Origin: JAMQPK01 sp963761975
Lineage (GTDB): Bacteria; Acidobacteriota; Vicinamibacteria; Vicinamibacterales; JAMQPK01
Length of the DNA stretch: 64,000 nt
Assembly: GCA_963761975.1 (NCBI GenBank)
Contig: CAVXIR010000004.1
Location: 1,860,001-1,924,000 of the forward strand
Direction: 5' to 3'
Below are positions 36,323 through 46,200 of this stretch, piece by piece; the stretch's first letter is position 1, and each line of letters begins with the position of its first letter. Made by a program: the position numbers and the translations under genes. Under the pieces are notes generated by a model. That model searched no databases, had not been told where the DNA came from, and worked only from the letters and a program-made list of their open reading frames with translations.

Positions 36323-37525
36323 TCATTCCGTATACGCCCCACGTGCTTTTGTCGATCCAGCGAGCGGCTCTTTCGGTTCGGGCCGGATGCCATAAGACAC
36401 GACGGTTGATGAATGCTGCTGCTTGTACGCAGCGAGCCCGCCCGGTGTCACCGCGGTATCGCTGATGTAGAGCCGCTCCAGCTTCGGCAGCTTCGCCAGC
36501 GCCGTCAACGTGCGGTCGCCGATGCCGGTATTCGACAGATCCACACTGGTAAGGCTCTGAAGCGAGCCGAACCCTTCGGCGGCAGAGTCGTTGATGCTTT
36601 CGGCGTTCCAGAGGCTCAACCGCTGAAGGTTCGGAAATCCTGCCAGCGTCTTGAGGACTGCGGCCGTCACCACCGATCCGCTGAGATTCAGATAACGCAG
36701 CTTCTTGAGATTGACGAGCTTGGCGACCCCAAAATCACTGATTCGCGTACCGCCTGTGATACGGCACTCGGCCTCGCCGGCGCGGGGACCGAGCGCTTCG
36801 GGCCGCGGCGTCCCGAGCGCCACGCCGTCGCCGATGTTCAGCTCTTCCAGATTAGTGAGGAGCGCGATCGTGTCGAGCTCGATGTCGGTCATGACCGGCG
36901 CCCAGCACATGCCGGCATTGCGGCGCTGCGTGCCGTAGAAGCTCAACCGCTTGAGATTCGGCAAGTACTTCAAGACGTGCAGCGCAGACCCGCTGATCTT
37001 CATGCCGCCGAGATTGAGGTCCTCGAGCAAAGACAACGGCGCGAGATGCTCCATGCCGACGTCGCCGATCTGGGTGAAGCTGATGTCGAGCGCCCGCAGG
37101 TTCGTGAGCGTGCTGACATACTCGAGGCTCGTGTCGGTGACGTCGGTCCCGCGCAGGTTCAGCACGCGAAGATTCCTGTTGCCGCGAAGGAACGCGACGG
37201 CCGCATCGGTGATGAACTCTGCGGTGAAGAGATTCAACTCTTCCAGCTGCGCCGCCTTGCCAATGGCTTCTGCGCCCGCGTCCGACACATAGGTGAGCGA
37301 CAGGTCGAGTTTCTTCAGCGTTTTGATCGCGGCGACCCGTTCGACGTCTGCATCGGTCGCCCACGTCCGTGCCAGCGACACCTCGACGATGTTGCCCTTG
37401 GCGTCGCGGACGACGTACCCGCCTTGCTTTTCAATGTCGGCGGCGAGAGCGTTATCGGGCGGCGCCTGTCCTGCGGCCAGACTGGCGACCAGAATCATGG
37501 TGACGGTTGCGGCGATCTTCTTCAT
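36323..37525 (-). CDS. Secreted leucine-rich-repeat protein (400 residues)
   Basis: ATG at 37525 opens a signal peptide (ATVTMILVASLAAGQ). From about residue 45 there are around twelve LRRs of roughly 24 residues: VERVAAIKTLKKLDLSLTYV, LEELNLFTAEFITDAAV, LRVLNLRGTDVTDTSLEYV, LRALDISFTQIGDVGMEHL and LERLYISDTAVTPGGLAAY are clear. The type is the DxGxxHL bacterial LRR also known from planctomycetes. It starts 3 bp after the stop of the upstream LRR gene and its TGA overlaps an ATG (ATGA) of the DUF1592 gene, so the three are translationally coupled. It probably provides a protein-binding scaffold in the cell envelope. Confidence 0.9.
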   Translation of the reverse strand: MKKIAATVTMILVASLAAGQAPPDNALAADIEKQGGYVVRDAKGNIVEVSLARTWATDADVERVAAIKTLKKLDLSLTYVSDAGAEAIGKAAQLEELNLFTAEFITDAAVAFLRGNRNLRVLNLRGTDVTDTSLEYVSTLTNLRALDISFTQIGDVGMEHLAPLSLLEDLNLGGMKISGSALHVLKYLPNLKRLSFYGTQRRNAGMCWAPVMTDIELDTIALLTNLEELNIGDGVALGTPRPEALGPRAGEAECRITGGTRISDFGVAKLVNLKKLRYLNLSGSVVTAAVLKTLAGFPNLQRLSLWNAESINDSAAEGFGSLQSLTSVDLSNTGIGDRTLTALAKLPKLERLYISDTAVTPGGLAAYKQQHSSTVVSYGIRPEPKEPLAGSTKARGAYTE

Positions 37526-37528
37526 ATT

Positions 37529-39541
37529 TCACCCACGCCGGCGCGCGGAGTCGCGCGAATAGTGAATGACGCAGTCGGGCAGCGCCTGCTTGAGCTGCTG
37601 GAACCCCTTGTCGGTGATGAGCGTGTGATAGAGGTCCAGTTGTTGCAACCGTTTTAGTGCTGCTACGTGGGCCACGCCGGCATCGGTCAGATCCACGGTG
37701 TCGAGCAGCAGGCTCGTCAGTCTGGTCAGCCCTGAGAGGTTCGCAAGCCCCGCATCGCTCACGGTCGTGTACCCAAGATTCAGCGACTCGAGGTTCGCCA
37801 GCTTGGCAATCTCCGCCATCCCTTTATTCGTCGCGATCGTGTTCTGCAAGTTCAGCACTCGAAGCTGTTGCAGCGCCGCAAGATGGGCCAATCCCTCGTC
37901 GGTGAATCGCGTGAAGCTGAGATTGAGCACGGCCAGCTTCGGGAGCTTGCTGATGTGTGCAAGACCCGCGTCACGAATGTCGGCACCCGCGAGATTGAGC
38001 TCCACGATGTTCGACAGCGCTGAAATGGGCGCAAGGCCAGGATCGGTCACATCGGTATAGTTGAGCGACAGCCTTTCGAGCGCCGCCAGCGAGCGCAGGT
38101 GCGCCATGCTCGCATCGTCGACCGGTGCACTGTTCAGGTTGAGCTCGCGCAGTTGCGTGAGGGTCGAGAGTGCGGCAAGCCCGCTGCCCTCGACCAGCGT
38201 GTGGCTGAGATCGAGGCTCTGCAGGGCCGTCAACGATTTCACATGTGCGAGCGCGGAGTCGGACAACGTCGTCGAGCTGAGGTCGAGCTTCTGGAGCGCG
38301 CGGAGACCCGCAAGATGCACCACGCCCAGATCGCTCACCTCGGTGTCGCGCAGGCTCAGCTCTTCTAATTGCGGTAGCTCCTTCAGGAGCGCCAGCTCGC
38401 GATCGGTGACCGAGGTCGAGGCAAGCCCGACGGCCACCGCATGGCCGTCGCGCATGCGGACCGACGCGCCAATCGACGAAAGCCACTTTCCAATCGCCGT
38501 CTCGCCTTTCCCCGCAACCGCACCCATTTCAACTGTGCGTTTGACCGCGCGGTCCGACGAATCCTGATACAAGACCGTCAGACCGGGAAGCTTGGCCTGG
38601 AGCTCCTTCACGCCCGACGCGGTGACGCGCGTGTATCGCACGTCGAGCTCACGCAGATCTTTCAGCGCCGCGAGCTGCGCCAGACCCGCGTTCGAGATGC
38701 GTGTCCGATAGAGCGTGAGCGACTGCAGCTGCGTCATGCGCAGCAGCGACTCGACGCCGCCATCGGTAATTTCGGTACCGACGAGCTCGAGCCGCCGGAG
38801 GTTGGTCAACCCCGAGAGCGCCGCAAGTCCCGAATCGGTGGTTTTCGTGCCGTCGAGATCGAGTTCGGTCAGCTGAACCAGTCCCGAAAGGTTTTTCAGA
38901 CCCTGGTCGGTTACCGACGTGTCTTCGAGATACAGCTTGGTCAACCCCGGCATCTTCGCCGTGTGACGCAGCCCTCGATCATCGAAAAAGATGTTGTGGC
39001 TCAGATCGAGGTGCTTCAGGTTCGTGAAGGGGGCCAGCGCATCACCCGGCAGACGGGTCTGATGGAGGCGCATTTCCTCGAGCCCGGGCATCATCATCCG
39101 CTTCACGACGGTGTCTTCCATTGGGATGTAGGTCTGCACAGGCTTGCTGAGCACGAACTTTTCGAGATTCGGGGATCCGTTGAACAACGCGATGGTGTCG
39201 CCCACGAGCGTGTTGGGCTGGCCGTACCACAACCGCCCATTCAAATAGAGCGCCTTTAAGTCCGGCAAAGCCGGCCATCGCAGAACCTCGTCGCGAAGGC
39301 CCCAGGCGCCCATCGACACACCAACCAGATCAAGGGTGTGGATGCGGAAGTCAGCGTCGGGCAGCTGGTGGAGGTCGAATATCGGCTGTCGTTGCCCCTC
39401 GAGAATCACCGCACCGCCGAGCCTGAGCACCCGCTCGGCCACGAGGCGATCGGCGTTCGCGGATGGCTGAGCGTGCCCGGGCGATCGCGCGCCCATCAGG
39501 ATGGCGAGACACGTCAGCGCCGTTAAATACTTTGAATTCAT
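37529..39541 (-). CDS. Secreted leucine-rich-repeat protein (670 residues), head of the operon
   Basis: The ATG at 39541 gives a signal peptide (YLTALTCLAILMGARSPGHAQ); the alternative upstream start at 39565 is less likely. LRRs of the DxGLAHL type fill residues about 150-660, in two blocks separated by an insert near 330-375 (ELQAKLPGLTVLYQDSSDRA). Examples: LKHLDLSHNIFFDDRGLRH, LTELDLDGTKTTDSGLAAL, LQSLDLSHTLVEGSGLAAL and LAVLNLSFTRFTDEGLAHL. Together with its neighbour it heads the DUF1592-DUF1552 operon, divergent from the M28 peptidase gene. Confidence 0.9.
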   Translation of the reverse strand: MNSKYLTALTCLAILMGARSPGHAQPSANADRLVAERVLRLGGAVILEGQRQPIFDLHQLPDADFRIHTLDLVGVSMGAWGLRDEVLRWPALPDLKALYLNGRLWYGQPNTLVGDTIALFNGSPNLEKFVLSKPVQTYIPMEDTVVKRMMMPGLEEMRLHQTRLPGDALAPFTNLKHLDLSHNIFFDDRGLRHTAKMPGLTKLYLEDTSVTDQGLKNLSGLVQLTELDLDGTKTTDSGLAALSGLTNLRRLELVGTEITDGGVESLLRMTQLQSLTLYRTRISNAGLAQLAALKDLRELDVRYTRVTASGVKELQAKLPGLTVLYQDSSDRAVKRTVEMGAVAGKGETAIGKWLSSIGASVRMRDGHAVAVGLASTSVTDRELALLKELPQLEELSLRDTEVSDLGVVHLAGLRALQKLDLSSTTLSDSALAHVKSLTALQSLDLSHTLVEGSGLAALSTLTQLRELNLNSAPVDDASMAHLRSLAALERLSLNYTDVTDPGLAPISALSNIVELNLAGADIRDAGLAHISKLPKLAVLNLSFTRFTDEGLAHLAALQQLRVLNLQNTIATNKGMAEIAKLANLESLNLGYTTVSDAGLANLSGLTRLTSLLLDTVDLTDAGVAHVAALKRLQQLDLYHTLITDKGFQQLKQALPDCVIHYSRDSARRRG

Positions 39542-39662
39542 ACTTTTTCGAGCGGAGAGCTCCACCAGAAATGTAGCGCCGTTGGCGACAAACGTCGAGG
39601 ATTTTCGGAGAGCCGCGTGTGGTGTTCTGCTACAGTCCGCCAGTGGTTTTCAAGGAGGACTG

Positions 39663-40874
39663 ATGCACAAGGCGCGTTTGTTGGCGGTCGCATCCCTTGT
39701 CGCGGTTAACGCGCTGGTTTTTGCGGACCAACGAGCGGCGTTGAAGGCGGGACAGTCGGTGTCTCCCGATGATCCCATTGCCCTTCTGGTGGGTAGGCTT
39801 GATCTTGAGCGATACAAAGTCACGATCAAGGGTTTAACCGCCTTTGGTGACCGCCGACAGGGAACGGATCGCAACCGGGCTGCTATCGATTGGATCGAGT
39901 CGCAACTCGAGAGCTACGGCTGCCGGACGGAGCGTCACCGCTACGTGTACACACCGCCAGCCAAACCGACTCCGCCTGCGCCACCACCAAAGGATCCAGC
40001 CGTCCGCATCGCGGGTGGCAGCCGCACGCGCGGCATACGTGTCCCGACACGTGCGAACACCGATCCGAACGCCCAGCTTGATCCGAAACTGCGAGCGCTG
40101 AACGCTCAGCCAACAACGCCTGGTCCGAGAGAACAGGTGTATTGCACGAAGGTCGGCACCGGTCGTCCGAACGAAATGTACATCATCGGCGCGCACATGG
40201 ACGGCCAGGGGTTTGGAGAAGCGGCCAACGACAACGCCTCGGGAACAGCGCTCGTCATGGAGCTTGCACGAGTTTTCAATAGCCCGGACGTGGAGACAGA
40301 CCGTTCTATCCGCTTTGTCTTGTGGAACAACGAAGAGACGGGGCTATATGGGGCGTGGGCTTACGTGAAATCACGCGCCGGCCTGCAAGGGTTCGAAGAC
40401 CCTGTCGGCTCGCGCCGATATCCTGAGCCACGCTGGCTCGGCATGATTCAGCACGACATGATGATGTGGGATCACGGCATGCCACGGGCAGATGGCAGTG
40501 TCAGCGTTGACCAGCGGCCTGAAGCTGACATCAACATCGAGTTTCAAACCGACTCTCGCTTTGCCGACGAAGCGTTGAAGCTTGCGTTCTACTTTCGTGA
40601 GGCGAACGAGAAATATGCGAGCGACTACCCGGCGACAGTCGGCAATCACATGACCAATACGGACTCGACGCCCTTCATGAACTTCGCGCCTGCGATCAGC
40701 GTGCGCGAAAACGAGCGTGGCATGCATACCGGCGCCGGGTGGAATCCGCATTGGCACAAACCAACAGATCTGTACACGGCGTTCAGCGACAAAGATTTCA
40801 GACTCGGGCTGAACGCGGCGCAGACGACGCTCGGCGCGGTCGCGGAACTGACCGGTGCGACAGTGCGAAAGTGA
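39663..40874 (+). CDS. Secreted M28-family metallopeptidase
   Basis: ATG at 39663 follows AAGGAGGACTG, an excellent ribosome site. A signal peptide (LLAVASLVAVNALVFA) precedes 403 residues in total. The zinc-peptidase M28 motifs are GAHMDGQGFGEAANDNASGT (first His and bridging Asp), NNEETGLYGAWAY (catalytic Glu-Glu) and LGMIQHDMMMWD (Asp ligand), with the last His in the ERGMHTGAGWNPHWH region. There is an insert rich in proline (YTPPAKPTPPAPPPKDPA) after the first strand. It acts probably as an extracytoplasmic aminopeptidase. Divergent from the LRR operon. Confidence 0.9.
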   Translation: MHKARLLAVASLVAVNALVFADQRAALKAGQSVSPDDPIALLVGRLDLERYKVTIKGLTAFGDRRQGTDRNRAAIDWIESQLESYGCRTERHRYVYTPPAKPTPPAPPPKDPAVRIAGGSRTRGIRVPTRANTDPNAQLDPKLRALNAQPTTPGPREQVYCTKVGTGRPNEMYIIGAHMDGQGFGEAANDNASGTALVMELARVFNSPDVETDRSIRFVLWNNEETGLYGAWAYVKSRAGLQGFEDPVGSRRYPEPRWLGMIQHDMMMWDHGMPRADGSVSVDQRPEADINIEFQTDSRFADEALKLAFYFREANEKYASDYPATVGNHMTNTDSTPFMNFAPAISVRENERGMHTGAGWNPHWHKPTDLYTAFSDKDFRLGLNAAQTTLGAVAELTGATVRK

Positions 40875-40902
40875 GCCAGCTATGCCGCACCTGGCAAACA
40901 AA

Positions 40903-41159
40903 CACAGGAGATTAGGAGTTCAGGAGGGTTTCTCGACGAGCGCAACCCGTGTTGCAGCGTGACGTTCCCCTTGGGTGCGACAGAGCGCTCCGTAGGTTGG
41001 TCTCGACGTCGTGGGCCGCACACGGCCCACGCGCGGAGAAGAAGATCGTCGAATACAAGAGCAGCACCATCCTGGCTCTTGATATTCGACGGTCTTCTTC
41101 TCCGCGCGCGCCTACGGCGCGACGTCGAGGCAGAACTCCTGATCTCCTAGTCTCCTGTG
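40903..41159. ncRNA. Large nested palindrome, possible structured RNA
   Basis: Outer arms: 40903-40926 and 41136-41159 pair in 22 of 24 positions (CACAGGAGATTAGGAGTTCA and CTCCTGATCTCCTAGTCTCC are the cores). A compact hairpin GTGGGCCG, loop CACA, CGGCCCAC is at 41011-41030. A long inner stem joins 41030-41062 (CGCGGAGAAGAAGATCGTCG) with 41075-41108 (CGACGGTCTTCTTCTCCGCG), loop of 12 nt. Further complementary pieces (CCGTAGG and CCTACGG; CTCGACGTCG twice) lie between. There is no open frame with coding character. It may be a structured RNA, a terminator or a mobile palindrome; I give the ncRNA label only as a hypothesis. Confidence 0.4.
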
Positions 41160-41229
41160 TTTTTGTGACGTGCAGACCCGTTTAGGGCGAACCGCCTGAG
41201 ATTTGCCATACACCCCTATAATTTGCGCC

Positions 41230-42741
41230 ATGAAGCGAGTGATGTGCGCTGCCGTGTTGCTGGGGTGGAGCGTCTACGCATCGGCGCAGGGGCGAGGGCC
41301 GGTTGACGCGTACGTCGCGGCGCATCAGCCGCAAATCCTCCGCGAGCTCATCGAGCTGCTCTCGATTCCCAACGTCGCCGCCGATCGCGCCAACATCCGG
41401 CGCAACGCCGATCTGCTGCGCACGCTGTTTCAGAAGCGCGGCTTCGACGTCGAGGTGCTCGAGACGGACGGCAACCCGCTCGTCTTTGCCGAGCTTGGCG
41501 TCCCGGGAGCGAAGCGCACCATCCTGTTCTACGCACACTACGACGGGCAGCCCGTCGACCCGAAATCGTGGGACCAGAGCAGTCCGTTTACGCCCATCCT
41601 GCGTGACCGGCGCATGGAAGACGGCGGCAAGGACATCGCGAACTTTCTCACGCTGAAGGAATTTCCTCCTGAGGCGCGCATCTACGCTCGGTCGGCGTCC
41701 GACGACAAAGCCCCGATTGTCGCGCTGCTCGCGGCCGTGGATGCCCTGAAGGCCTCGAACCAGCCGCCCACGACGAACGTGAAAGTCATCCTCGACGGCG
41801 AAGAAGAAGCGCGATCGCCGAGCCTCGCCGCAACGATGGGACGGTATCGCGACAAGTATCGCGCCGACCTCATGCTGGTGCTCGATGCCCCGCTTCATTC
41901 GAGCGGCAAGCCGACGCTCGCCTTCGGCGCGCGCGGCAATCTCGTATTTCAGTTGACGACCTTCGGTCCGAAGTTCGCACTCCACAGTGGCCACTACGGC
42001 AACTGGGCGCCCAATCCCGCGATGGATCTCGCGCACCTGCTGGCGTCGATGAAGGACGCAAACGGCCGCGTCACCGTCGGTGGCTTCTATGACGATGTGC
42101 CGCGCTTGACCGATGAAGAGCGTCAGATTCTGGCGGCCGTGCCTGACAGAGGCGATGAATTGATGCGCTTTTTCGGTATTCAGCGCACAGAACAGGTCGG
42201 CGCCAATCTTCAGGAAGCTCTCCAATATCCGTCGCTGAATATCCGTGGATTACAGAGTGGCGACGTTGGCGACCAGGCGCGCACGATCATCCCCGATCGC
42301 GCGATTGCCGAAATCGACGTCAGGCTGGTCAAGGAGACCGACGCGGAAAAGATGTTGCAGCGCGTCATCGCTCACATGCGCGCACAGGGATTTCACGTCC
42401 TGGTGAATGCGGAGCCAGACGACGACATGCGTGCGCGCTATCCGCGAATCGTTCGCGTCAGCCGGGTCAGTTGGACCAACGCGTACCGGACCGAGATGAC
42501 GCTGCCGGAATCGCGCGCGCTGATCGGCGCGCTCGAGCGCGCGTGGGGCGAGCCGCCGATCCGAGCGCGCACGATGGGAGGGACAGTGCCCATCGACTTC
42601 TTCATTCAGGCGCTTGGCATTCCCGCGATTGGTGTGCCGGTCGTGAATTTCGACAACAACCAGCACAGCCACAACGAGAACGTCCGGCTGCAAAACCTGT
42701 GGGAGGCCATCGTGACATTTGCCGCCGTCCTGCGAATGTGA
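41230..42741 (+). CDS. Secreted M20-family metallopeptidase
   Basis: ATG 41230 gives a signal peptide (VMCAAVLLGWSVYASAQ). The 503-residue protein shows the M20 di-zinc motifs: LFYAHYDGQPVDP (His and catalytic Asp), the Asp ligand in SASDDKAPI, DGEEEARSPS (catalytic Glu and ligand Glu), VLDAPLHSSG and FDNNQHSHNENVRLQNLWEA (last His). A dimerisation domain inserts near residues 235-390. Members cleave dipeptides or N-acyl amino acids. It follows the nested palindrome by 71 bp. Stop at 42739-42741 is followed by the GTTCG word array. Confidence 0.92.
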   Translation: MKRVMCAAVLLGWSVYASAQGRGPVDAYVAAHQPQILRELIELLSIPNVAADRANIRRNADLLRTLFQKRGFDVEVLETDGNPLVFAELGVPGAKRTILFYAHYDGQPVDPKSWDQSSPFTPILRDRRMEDGGKDIANFLTLKEFPPEARIYARSASDDKAPIVALLAAVDALKASNQPPTTNVKVILDGEEEARSPSLAATMGRYRDKYRADLMLVLDAPLHSSGKPTLAFGARGNLVFQLTTFGPKFALHSGHYGNWAPNPAMDLAHLLASMKDANGRVTVGGFYDDVPRLTDEERQILAAVPDRGDELMRFFGIQRTEQVGANLQEALQYPSLNIRGLQSGDVGDQARTIIPDRAIAEIDVRLVKETDAEKMLQRVIAHMRAQGFHVLVNAEPDDDMRARYPRIVRVSRVSWTNAYRTEMTLPESRALIGALERAWGEPPIRARTMGGTVPIDFFIQALGIPAIGVPVVNFDNNQHSHNENVRLQNLWEAIVTFAAVLRM

Positions 42742-42748
42742 CGGTCTA

Positions 42749-42972
42749 CGGTTCGTCAGGTTCGTTAAGTTCGTGGAGTTCGTGGGTTCGTGAGGTTCGG
42801 GGCGCGCTCCGTATTCGTCGCGCGCTGGGAGGCACGAACCTAACGAACTCACGAACTTGACGAACCCTAACGAACCGACGAACCTTACCGAACCCGCGAA
42901 CCCACGAACCCTGACGAACCACAAGAACCTAACGAACCCTCCACGAACCTGACGAACCACACGAACCTCCTG
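42749..42972. repeat. GTTCGTNAG / ACGAACCTN inverted word array
   Basis: The left arm (42749-42800) holds about five GGTTCGTNAG words; the right arm (42832-42968) holds about fourteen ACGAACCTN words on the same strand, complementary to the left. The spacer is GC-rich. It can fold as a long imperfect hairpin. Single GTTCGTGG words recur at 62039-62079. Confidence 0.85.
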
Positions 42973-43237
42973 CGTGCGATCCGTCTGCGTCACACCGGAT
43001 GCCAACCCAGACTCCCCGGTTTTGCGCCGCTTTTCGCGATTCTCGATCTCCAAATTTCTGATTTTTTTCCAATTTTTCGGAGTCGCGTTATCTGCAGCTT
43101 TACCGTTAAAGCTCTGCGGATTTTGCTGGACTCTTACCGGAGATCTCCCTCAAAATTCAAGTTCTTCACAACCATTTTTACCGTTGGCTCCGAGGGGTCT
43201 GATCGGGTTGGATTCGTCAACACGAAGGGGTGTCAAG
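42973..43237 (+). other. 5' region of receptor 1, no gene seen
   Basis: 265 bp upstream of the receptor start. The first 100 bp are ordinary sequence, then an AT-rich patch (TTTCTGATTTTTTTCCAATT) leads into the promoter described separately. The long open frame entering from 42974 has no coding character before the ATG. Confidence 0.5.
43127..43156 (+). promoter_or_regulatory. Candidate promoter of receptor 1
   Basis: TGGACT (43127) and CAAAAT (43151), spacing 18, are in the same order as in the other three receptor promoters (TGGACA, 17-18 bp, TACAGT or TATATT). AAGGGGTG lies just before the ATG. Confidence 0.45.
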
Positions 43238-46200
43238 ATGCGACGAGCAGTACTCACCGTGTTAGTTCTTGGGCTTATGGTCACGAGTGCGTTTGCACAA
43301 GCGACCGGCCAAATCAACGGTGTCGTCTCCGATAACACCGGCGGTGTCGTGCCGGGCGTGACGGTGACGGCAGTCGAAAGCGGCACTGGTATTTCGCGCG
43401 AGACCATAACGGGCGCGAATGGACGTTACCAGTTCGCATCGATGCGGCCGACCACGTACGAAATTAGAGCCGAGTTGACGGGCTTCAGAACGGTACGCCA
43501 GACCGACGTGCCGCTGGCCGCGAACCAGAACCTGACGCTCAACATCACGCTCGAGCTTGGCGACCTGTCGGAAACGGTCACGGTTGCCGGCGATGCGGCC
43601 ACAGTCGACGTCACGACCGCCACCATCGCCGAAGTCGTCGACTCGAAGCGCATCGTCGAGCTGCCGCTCAACGGCCGTGACGCCGCGCGATTGAGCATGC
43701 TCGTCTCGGGCATGGTCGTCACGCAGGTCGACCAGGAATCGGGCAAAACGATTCCGGGTGCGCTCCGCCTGTCGACCAACGGCACCGAGTCGCGCCAGGC
43801 GTCGTTCCGTCTCGACGGCACGAACCACACCGACTCGTACTTCCAGCAAAACCAGCCGTTCCCGTTCCCCGACGCACTGCAGGAGTTCTCGATTCAGACG
43901 AGCAACTACAGCGCGGCTCAGGGCGCGAGCGCGGGCGCTGTGGTCAACGCCGTCACCCGCTCTGGAACGAACAACCTGCATGGCGGCGCGTTCGGCTACG
44001 CGCGCGACCGCACGTTCAACTCCAAGAACTTCTTCCTGCCCGAACGGGACTTCCTGAAGCGCAAGCAGTACGGCGGCTACGCCGGCGGACCAATCATGCG
44101 CAACAAGGTGTTCTTCTTCGCCGGGTGGCAGGGCACGACGATTCAGAACGTCGGCGGAACTCTGAATAACACGGTGCCGACGGCCGCCATGCGCAACGGC
44201 GACTTCAGCGCCATCTCGACGCCGCTCCGCGATCCGAACGGCGGAGTTTTCCCGAACAACCAGATTCCGGTCAGCCGGTTCGATCCGTCGTCGGTCAACG
44301 TGATGAAGTATCTGCCGGTAGGCCCCGGCAACGGCGCTGGAGGCCTCGTGCAGGTGCCCCGCCGGATCGGACAGGACGACAACCAGATCGTTGCGAAGAT
44401 CGACACCCAGCTCAACCAGAACAACACTGTGAGCGCGCGGTACTTCTTCGATCACTTCACCAACGATCCAACCTTGTCCTTGCAAGGCGGCGGAATTGAT
44501 GGTCAGAACCCGAACCTGCTGAGCTATCGCGGTCCGACGCTCGGCTCGCGTCAGCGCATTCAGAACGTCGTCGGCACGTGGCAGCGGACGATGACGTCGA
44601 CGCTGCTCAACGAGTTCCGTGTCGGCTTCAACAAATTCGCCTCGAGCCGGTATCCGCCGGAGGGCGTGCCCAGCATGCAGGATCTGGGAGTGAGGCTGCC
44701 GATTTACCCGACACTGCCGTCGATCTCGCAGATCGAAGCGACCGGATTCTTCGGCATCGGCGACAACCTGTTCGCATCGTTCCCCCGTCACGGCATTGAA
44801 ATCAACGATCGCGTGAACTGGGCAAAGGGCCGCCACCAGATTCAGTTCGGCGGCGAGACGACATTTCAGGATGTCAAAATTCGCAATGAGTTCCGGCGCG
44901 CCGGACACAACACGTTCTCAACCAGCACGACAGCGGGCACCGGACATGCACTTTCCGACTTCGCGCTGGGAATCCTCAACTCGTTCGACCAGGGCACCGG
45001 CGAGTACAAAGACTACAAGGTCTTCTACGCATCGGCGTTCGCGCAGGACGACTTCAAGGTGTCAGACCGCGTCACGCTGAACATGGGCTTGCGGTTCGAG
45101 CACTCGCCGCCATGGCACGAGGTCGAAGGCCGCATCATGCACTGGAGCGTCGCGGACTTTAACAACAACGTGCGGTCCACGATGTTCCCCTTGGCGCCAC
45201 GTGGCGAGACGTTCCGCGGCGATGCCGGATTCATCGGCGAAGAAGGCGTGGAGCCGTCATCGAACACGGCGAGCGCGCGCGTCGGCTTCGCGTGGGACAT
45301 CACCGGCGACGGCCGCACCTCGCTGCGCGGCGGCGGCGGCACGTTCTACGATCAGCGGCGCGACGGAGAGTCGGGCAACGGCGCGGTTAATGCGCCGCCG
45401 TTCAGTCTCCGACTGGCCGTCACTCGCCCGGGAAGCCCTGGCGTTCCGGGAGGCCCATTCTCAGATCCGTATCGCGGCCGCACGGACTTCGATCAGATCA
45501 CCGACTCGACCGTCGGCACGCAACAGGCCATCTTCCCCACGCCTGTGCTGATCTCCACGTTCGGCGATGAATACAAGGTGCCGCTGACGTACAACTTCAA
45601 CCTCACGTTCGAGCGCGAACTGTTGACCGGCATCATGGGACGCGTGGCCTATGTCGGCTCCCGCAATCGCAATGGCCGGCAGGGCATCGCCCTGAACTAC
45701 GCCGACGCAACCATCGCCGGCGCGACGACCGGCAACACCGACCTGCGCCGGCTTTTCGCTTCGGCTGGTCTCGGACAGATCGACTCGCAGGTGCAGGACC
45801 GCAAGTCCAACTACAACTCGATGCAGGTGGCCGTGGTCAAGCGGTACTCGCGCGGCTTCACGATTACGAGCAACTACACGCTGTCGAAGGTCGAGGGTGA
45901 CTTCGGCGACGAGTTGATCCCGTACACAATGTTCCAGGATCCCGCGCTGCTCTGGGGCCCACTCCCGCAGGATCATCGTCACCGCTTTACAACATCGTGG
46001 GTATGGGACCTCCCAGGACAGAACCTGCAGGGTCCGATGAAATGGGTCATCGGAGGCTGGCAGTGGACGGGCGTCATGCAGTATCAGACTGGCACTCCGT
46101 TCAATATTATCAGCGGGACGGATAACTCGCTCGACGGCATCGGCAACGACCGTGCCAAGCTGACCGGTCAGCCGATCGCACCGCCGGAAGGGTCACCCGA

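Noticed and set aside
42974..43237. Receptor 1 start at 42974
   Set aside because: The extra 88 codons are low in coding character and contain the promoter; the signal peptide begins at 43238.
43262..44908. 548-codon minus-strand frame opposite receptor 1
   Set aside because: Antisense shadow of a well-defined receptor; similar shadow frames occur opposite the other receptors.
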